64,000 nucleotides of DNA from Prostheceraeus crozeri (Eukaryota > Platyhelminthes > Polycladida > Euryleptidae), in the NCBI GenBank assembly GCA_907163375.1, contig CAJQUW010006152.1, positions 60,626 to 124,625 of the forward strand. Reading direction: 5' to 3'. The translations under genes and the position numbers were made by a program. Under the pieces are notes generated by a model. It made no database searches. It was not told the DNA's origin and worked only from the letters and a program-made list of their open reading frames with translations. Shown one piece after another: positions 59,155-64,000 of the stretch. The first letter of the stretch is position 1. Each line of letters begins with the position of its first letter.

Positions 59155-60220
59155 GTAAGTTAATTACTATTTATGATGATAATGAAAATGACTAAAAAAA
59201 CGCTTTAGCAATTTCAGTAGTTTTAATAGTAAGCGACGAATGAGCTCTGCACACCTGACGGGGCCAGCCAGCACGCAGGTGCGATGTAGTGTGTATGTGT
59301 ACGTGCAGGAGAAAAGATGCTTTGTACTCTGCGATTAGATTTGCAGAGGGGGCGCCGTGGAGATGAGTAGACAGAAGGGTTTGTCTTGCTTCAATATTCT
59401 TTTACGAAGCATTATTTGCTGGTGCGGAGTTGTACGAGTTTTCTGGAAGAGTTTTAGTGATTTTGCTGCTTTATCTGTGCTGCAATCACTTTCGCAAACA
59501 CGTGTTGTGGTGTTTTGTCCACTGTTGGCAAATGTCGAGTAGAGTGCTTGTAGTCAAATTGAGTCAATTTCTTGAAGCAGTGATTTTCTTGACTTCTCCA
59601 AACAAATTGACTCTTCTTGTGTAGCAGCATCACGTAATCGTCTCTAAAAGTGAAAAGGTATAGTATTTGGGGTACATAGTTTTAAAAACCATGTACAGCA
59701 TATGTAAAATGCTTTTAAAACAAAATAGGGCCTGCATCGATTTTTGAGTTTTTAGTTTTTATATAGGGCCTACATTCATTGAGGTTTTGCCTTATTTAAT
59801 AACAGCAGTTCATCATGTCTTTTCCACTGAACAACTGCCTACTAGATGTTTCAGCAATCTCAAAAGCTGTTGTAACTTGTTGCTCGTAGGTTAACTAAGT
59901 TGCATTTCATATTATGCCATTTTATGGCAGAGCTACTTAATTTATTGAGAGCATTACAAACCTTTGCATTCACCTTTATACATGTAGCAAACCATGCATA
60001 GACCGCAAGATAACTGGTTCACTTTTCTTAATCTGCGCTCGCTTTGAATAAAGCATCGAGTGCCAATCACCTAGCTTGCTCTATAACATGCTCATTAATT
60101 GCCGAAACTCAAGTATAGTTCAAAAATATAACGCATTCAAAAGCATATTAAAAAACACTATCCTGACTCCTGAATATGTACTCCTCGTATATCTCAGTAG
60201 TAAGCACATGGCAAAATCAA
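59155..60220 (+). other. Start of Wnt intron 3
   Basis: No later Wnt exon (the 'CKCHG.SGSC' region) was found between here and the window end, so this intron is at least 4.8 kb. No other feature seen. Confidence 0.5.
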
Positions 60221-60358
60221 GTGCAAATTGTGAAATGCTGAGTCATCAGGCTGAACGCAAGTGCAAATTGTGAAAGGCTGAGTCATCAGGCTGAACGCAA
60301 GTGCAAATGGTGAAAGGCGGAGTCATCAGGCGGCTGCAAGTGCAAAATGTGAAATGCA
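60221..60358. repeat. 40-bp tandem repeat, about 3.4 copies
   Basis: Copies start at 60221, 60261, 60301 and about 60340; the unit opens 'gtgcaaattgtgaaaggctg' and contains 'agtcatcagg'. The first two copies are nearly identical and the later ones are diverged. Confidence 0.85.
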
Positions 60359-60596
60359 GTGTGAGGGACATGGCCAAGGATGTGTTGGGAGGAATGGGTC
60401 CGTGAGGAGAAAACCGCCCCCCCCCCCCTCTGGACAGCTTGCTTCGATGTTGGCTTCTAGTGGACGGATTTTGTCGTGCGATAGCTCGTTTGAAAGCTAA
60501 GAGTGAGACAAATTCAGTGAAACAATCGGCTTGTTCCTATCTGTCTTCGTTCAAAAGTTAGAGCGGTTACAAGATTTTAGGTCGGAGCTCGCTTAC

Positions 60597-62490
60597 CTGA
60601 AAAAATCCTAAGTGTCAGAGTGACTTTGTATGGGTAAAAATTTGAAAATTTTCCAAAGTGTGGAATTTCGACCTGGGACCGTCACCAAAACATTTTTCAT
60701 CAAATTTCGCTGACCCCCCCCCCCCCCCCCAACGACTCAACTGACCAAATTGGTCGAAAAGACCAAAGTTGTTCAGAATCATGTGAAACAAACTTCTATC
60801 AAGGTTTCAGGTTGAAATTCGTCCAAAAAATTTTTTCGAAAATTTTCACTACAGTGGTCTCGACACTTAGGATTTTTTCATGAAAAAAAAAATTTTTCAA
60901 AATGTTGGAATGGAGTTCCGAGACCCATCCCATCGTGTTTGTCGTCAAAAGTTGGGTCGGTGAAGTTTCGGTGAAAAAACCGCCCCCCCCCCCCCCCAAC
61001 GACTCAACTGACCAAATTGGTCGAAAAGACCAAAGTTGTTCAGAATCATGTGAAACAAACTTCTATCAAGGTTTCAGGTTGAAATTCGTCCAAAAAATTT
61101 TTTCGAAAATTTTCACTACGGTGGTCTCGACACTTAGGATTTTTTCGTGAAAAAAAAAAAATTTTTCAAAATGTTGGAATTGAGCTCCGAGACCCATCCC
61201 ATCGTGTTTGTCGTCAAAAGTTGGGTCGGTGAAGTTTCGGTGAAAAAACCGCCCCCCCCCCCCCAACGACTCAACTGACCAAATTGGTCGAAAAGACCAA
61301 AGTTGTTCAGAATCATGTGAAACAAACTTCTATCAAGGTTTCAGGTTGAAATTCGTCCAAAAAATTTTTTCGAAAATTTTCACTACGGTGGTCTCGACAC
61401 TTAGGATTTTTTCGTGAAAAAAAAAAAAAAAATTTTTCAAAATGTTGGAATTGAGCTCCGAGACCCATCCCATCGTGTTTGTCGTCAAAAGTTGGGTCGG
61501 TGAAGTTTCGGTGAAAAAACCGCCCCCCCCCCCCCAACGACTCAACTGACCAAATTGGTCGAAAAGACCAAAGTTGTTCAGAATCATGTGAAACAAACTT
61601 CTATCAAGGTTTCAGGTTGAAATTCGTCCAAAAAATTTTTTCGAAAATTTTCACTACGGTGGTCTCGACACTTAGGATTTTTTCGTGAAAAAAAAAAAAA
61701 AAAATTTTTCAAAATGTTGGAATTGAGCTCCGAGACCCATCCCATCGTGTTTGTCGTCAAAAGTTGGGTCGGTGAAGTTTCGGTGAAAAAACCGCCCCCC
61801 CCCCCCAACGACTCAACTGACCAAATTGGTTGAAAAGACCAAAGTTGTTCAGAATCATGTGAAACAAACTTCTATCAAGGTTTCAGGTTGAAATTCGTCC
61901 AAAAAATTTTTTCGAAAATTTTCACTACAGTGGTCTCGACACTTAGGATTTTTTTCGTGAAAAAAAAAAAATTTCAAAATGTTGGAATGGAGTTCCGAGA
62001 CCCATCCCATCGTGTTTGTCGTCAAAAGTTGGGTCGGTGAAGTTTCGGTGAAAAAACCGCCCCCCCCCCCAACGACTCAACTGACCAAATTGGTTGAAAA
62101 GACCAAAGTTGTTCAGAATCATGTGAAACAAACTTCTATCAAGGTTTCAGGTTGAAATTCGTCCAAAAAATTTTTTCGAAAATTTTCACTACGGTGGTCT
62201 CGACACTTAGGATTTTTTCATGAAAAAAAAAAAAATTTTTCAAAATGTTGGAATTGAGTTCCGAGACCCATCCCATCGTGTTTGTCGTCAAAAGTTGGGT
62301 CGGTGAAGTTTCGGTGAAAAAACCGCCCCCCCCCCCCCCGACGACTCAACTGACCAAATTGGTCGAAAAGACCAAAGTTGTTCAGAATCATGTGAAACAA
62401 ACTTCTATCAAGGTTTCAGGTTGAAATTCGTCCAAAAAATTTTTTCGAAAATTTTCACTACGGTGGTCTCGACACTTAGGATTTTTTCAA
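60597..62490. repeat. Satellite array, 264-271-bp unit, about 7 copies
   Basis: Full units begin ('aacgactcaactgacc') at 60731, 60998, 61265, 61536, 61807, 62071 and 62340, the last cut short at about 62488. Each unit has a poly-C tract of about 9-17 bases, the small palindrome 'gaccaaattggtc', an A/T block 'aaaaaattttttcg', 'gtctcgacacttaggatttt' and a poly-A tract of about 9-17 bases. Differences between units are mainly in homopolymer length and a few substitutions. The left part (60622-60730) is a diverged half-unit. The array is bordered by an inverted pair: 'tgaaaaaatcctaagtgtc' at 60599 and its complement ending at 62490. Confidence 0.95.
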
Positions 62491-63690
62491 GTCCAAATGT
62501 GAAATGTCGCTTTTTTTTTTTTTTTTGCCAACTTGGACGATGAATTGTGGAGGATTGGAAGTGAATGAAGAGCTCGGGTTTCTTTTAGCGGCAAGACCGC
62601 ACTTTGTTCTCTAGATCTCCTCTTTTCAGATGCGTGACAGGCTCCGTTTCCAAATGAGAGCCTGTTAAAAATCGAGTTTTTGTGCATTTTCCAAGATTTT
62701 GGAACTTTTTGAAAAAACGACAGAGTTTTTTCATCTCGGCTTCTGGTCATCGTAGAGGGTCGAGGATGTCTTAAATGAAAGGGGAGAGCGAGAAAACGTG
62801 ACACTCAAAATTTGGAGTCAATCGGAGCACTAGAACCGGAGATAGACGGGTTTAAAGTTTTTGGAGGATGGGTGTTACGTCATCAGCTGATCGCCACACA
62901 CTATATAAGCTGGGAACCGAGAGAGACTTGTCATTTAGAGGAGAAACGACTGTCAGAGGTAGGTCGTCTCTCTGAGCTCCGATGATAGCTTCGGACATTC
63001 CAAATTCCGGGTTTCTGTAAGAAACCGACTTAGAAAATTTCATTGCTGAACTCAGCTAAGGCGTCAGACTTAGAGGTTCGCCAGGAGATGGCCTTCGTCT
63101 CCAGGCCATAAAAGACTCCAAAACTTTAAAGGCTTGTAACTTTGCTTCTACAAGTCCGTTTGACTTGATTCAAAAAAGGTTCGGTTGCTATTGACCTGCT
63201 CTAAGTGATAGACTACTTATAAAATGTTGTAAGTAGTGCTAAAAAGTTGAAAATTTAAATTCACTAGTTTTGGAGGTTTTCTGGGGTTTTCCACCCTGCT
63301 GAAGTCAACTAGATGATTTTTAATGATGTCTGAGCCAGTCTTCTCATGGTATAAGCAGCTTTTCACTGAAGCGAGCAAGACACGGAGAGTTTTGCTGTAA
63401 TATTCCACTGACAGGGTGTTCCTTCGGGACGGCGGACGATGCCGTAGTGATAAGTGTGGCAAGGGAGTGTGTCATAGTTTAGACCGTAACCGCTGGGACA
63501 ACTCATGTCTCATGTTGGCATTTGACACAGTTCTCAACGTAGCACTTTGAACGCCAATCGGTTGAGTCTTAGCTATCTTGTCATGGGTGGCCTCTAAACA
63601 TCTCCATTGCAAAACGCTGGTGAATCAAGCTCTCTACGGCTTGCTAATCAAGCTTGGGATCAAAGTTGTCAACCTCCTTTACCAACTCCA
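62491..63690. other. Unassigned region right of the satellite
   Basis: Less AT-rich than most of the window. It has a T run at 62511-62526 and a promoter-like cluster at 62874-62909. No supportable protein-coding frame. Confidence 0.35.
62874..62909 (+). promoter_or_regulatory. Promoter-like cluster (CRE-like plus TATA)
   Basis: 'ttacgtcatca' resembles a CRE/ATF site and is followed about 20 bases later by CTATATAAG (TATA at 62902-62908). Together they look like a core promoter that would start about 62935 on the + strand. What it would transcribe is unknown; it may belong to a repeat. Confidence 0.3.
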
Positions 63691-63699
63691 CCGGTTTTC

Positions 63700-63980
63700 A
63701 TGTCTGGCGATCAAGTCATGGACGGTTGCAACAACGATTTTCGGTGTGTGATACTTCCCTGTGGGTGATTTCGAGACAGCGGTGAAGTCCGTAGCTGCAC
63801 GGGGGACGTGGGCAATGGTAATCCTTGTTGAAACCTCTCTGCGTCCCAATGTTTGCAATGTTTCGTCTGCCGTGATAGAGACAAGCAGAACTGATGAATG
63901 GAATGAGGTAGAGGACATTCATGCATCACATGCAACAACATCACAGGATTTCTCTCTTCGCTAGTGAGCAAGCTCTTGGT
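63700..63980 (-). mobile_element. Possible retroelement fossil, BEL/Pao-like
   Basis: A minus-strand stretch has a Cys/His spacing ('CPRPPCSYGLHRCL') that recalls the zinc-knuckle region of BEL/Pao LTR retrotransposons. It is short and broken, no terminal repeats were identified, and the resemblance could be chance. Confidence 0.2.
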
Positions 63981-64000
63981 CAGTATCGTACAAAAGTTTT

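Noticed and set aside
60221-60358. CRISPR-like array from regular 40-bp spacing
   Set aside because: The copies are directly adjacent with no unique spacers, in a eukaryotic genome. It is a plain tandem repeat.
60799-62400. A series of overlapping minus-strand open frames starting with Met and a Gly run
   Set aside because: They are the satellite unit read again and again; the Gly run is the poly-C tract on the other strand. They are not genes.

Overview
The window is animal nuclear DNA: AT-rich, intron-rich and full of transposon remains, with no prokaryotic features. The LINE types, a tRNA-derived SINE, many MITE-like foldbacks and a bilaterian-type Wnt gene suggest a marine invertebrate. 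The species cannot be named from sequence alone. All family assignments come from reading motifs by eye; no database search was run.

Two host genes can be assembled, both on the + strand. (1) A small PDZ-domain protein has four coding exons at 13476-13537, 14106-14327, 17027-17379 and 19725-19915. All splice phases agree and give 275 aa, with a Par-6-like PDZ domain at the C-terminus. (2) A Wnt gene, closest by eye to Wnt4, has two certain exons (49429-49679 and 58874-59154) joined in phase. A likely signal-peptide exon lies at 31277-31356 and also matches in phase. The remaining Wnt exons must lie beyond the right edge, so the gene covers about half the window. A weak two-exon candidate on the minus strand (8176-8382 and 7761-7910) is also recorded.

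Most of the rest is mobile or repetitive DNA. From left to right: a degenerate minisatellite (957-1340); a LINE tail on the minus strand (2405-2600); a long, internally deleted CR1/L2-like LINE (about 4600-7290); a foldback MITE (9265-9621); a 1.8-kb terminal-inverted-repeat element (11195-12979) with relatives at 14595-15555 and 35897-36220; a TTAA-type MITE (20730-21532); a CR1-like LINE end split by a PIF/Harbinger-type MITE (22680-23838, MITE 23008-23432); a 233-bp exact duplication partly inside an 86-bp inverted-repeat unit (25339-27149); another foldback (28485-28834); a SINE (34670-34815); LINE ends (36270-36672, 40770-41425, 50318-50997); a near-perfect 316-bp palindrome (38500-38815); and a 680-bp inverted repeat with a GIY-YIG-like fragment (39967-40645).

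The best preserved mobile element is a 4023-bp hAT DNA transposon (52061-56083) in the second Wnt intron. It has perfect 18-bp termini, a perfect 8-bp target duplication and a transposase interrupted by one in-frame TGA. The right end holds a 40-bp tandem repeat, then about seven copies of a 264-271-bp satellite carrying poly-A and poly-C tracts, and beyond that a poorly understood region with a promoter-like cluster and a possible retroelement fossil.

I found no convincing new molecular system. The most interesting points are the duplicated splice donor at the end of Wnt exon 2, the nearly whole hAT element with a single in-frame stop, the satellite array with inverted borders, and the recent duplication/inversion structure at 25-27 kb.
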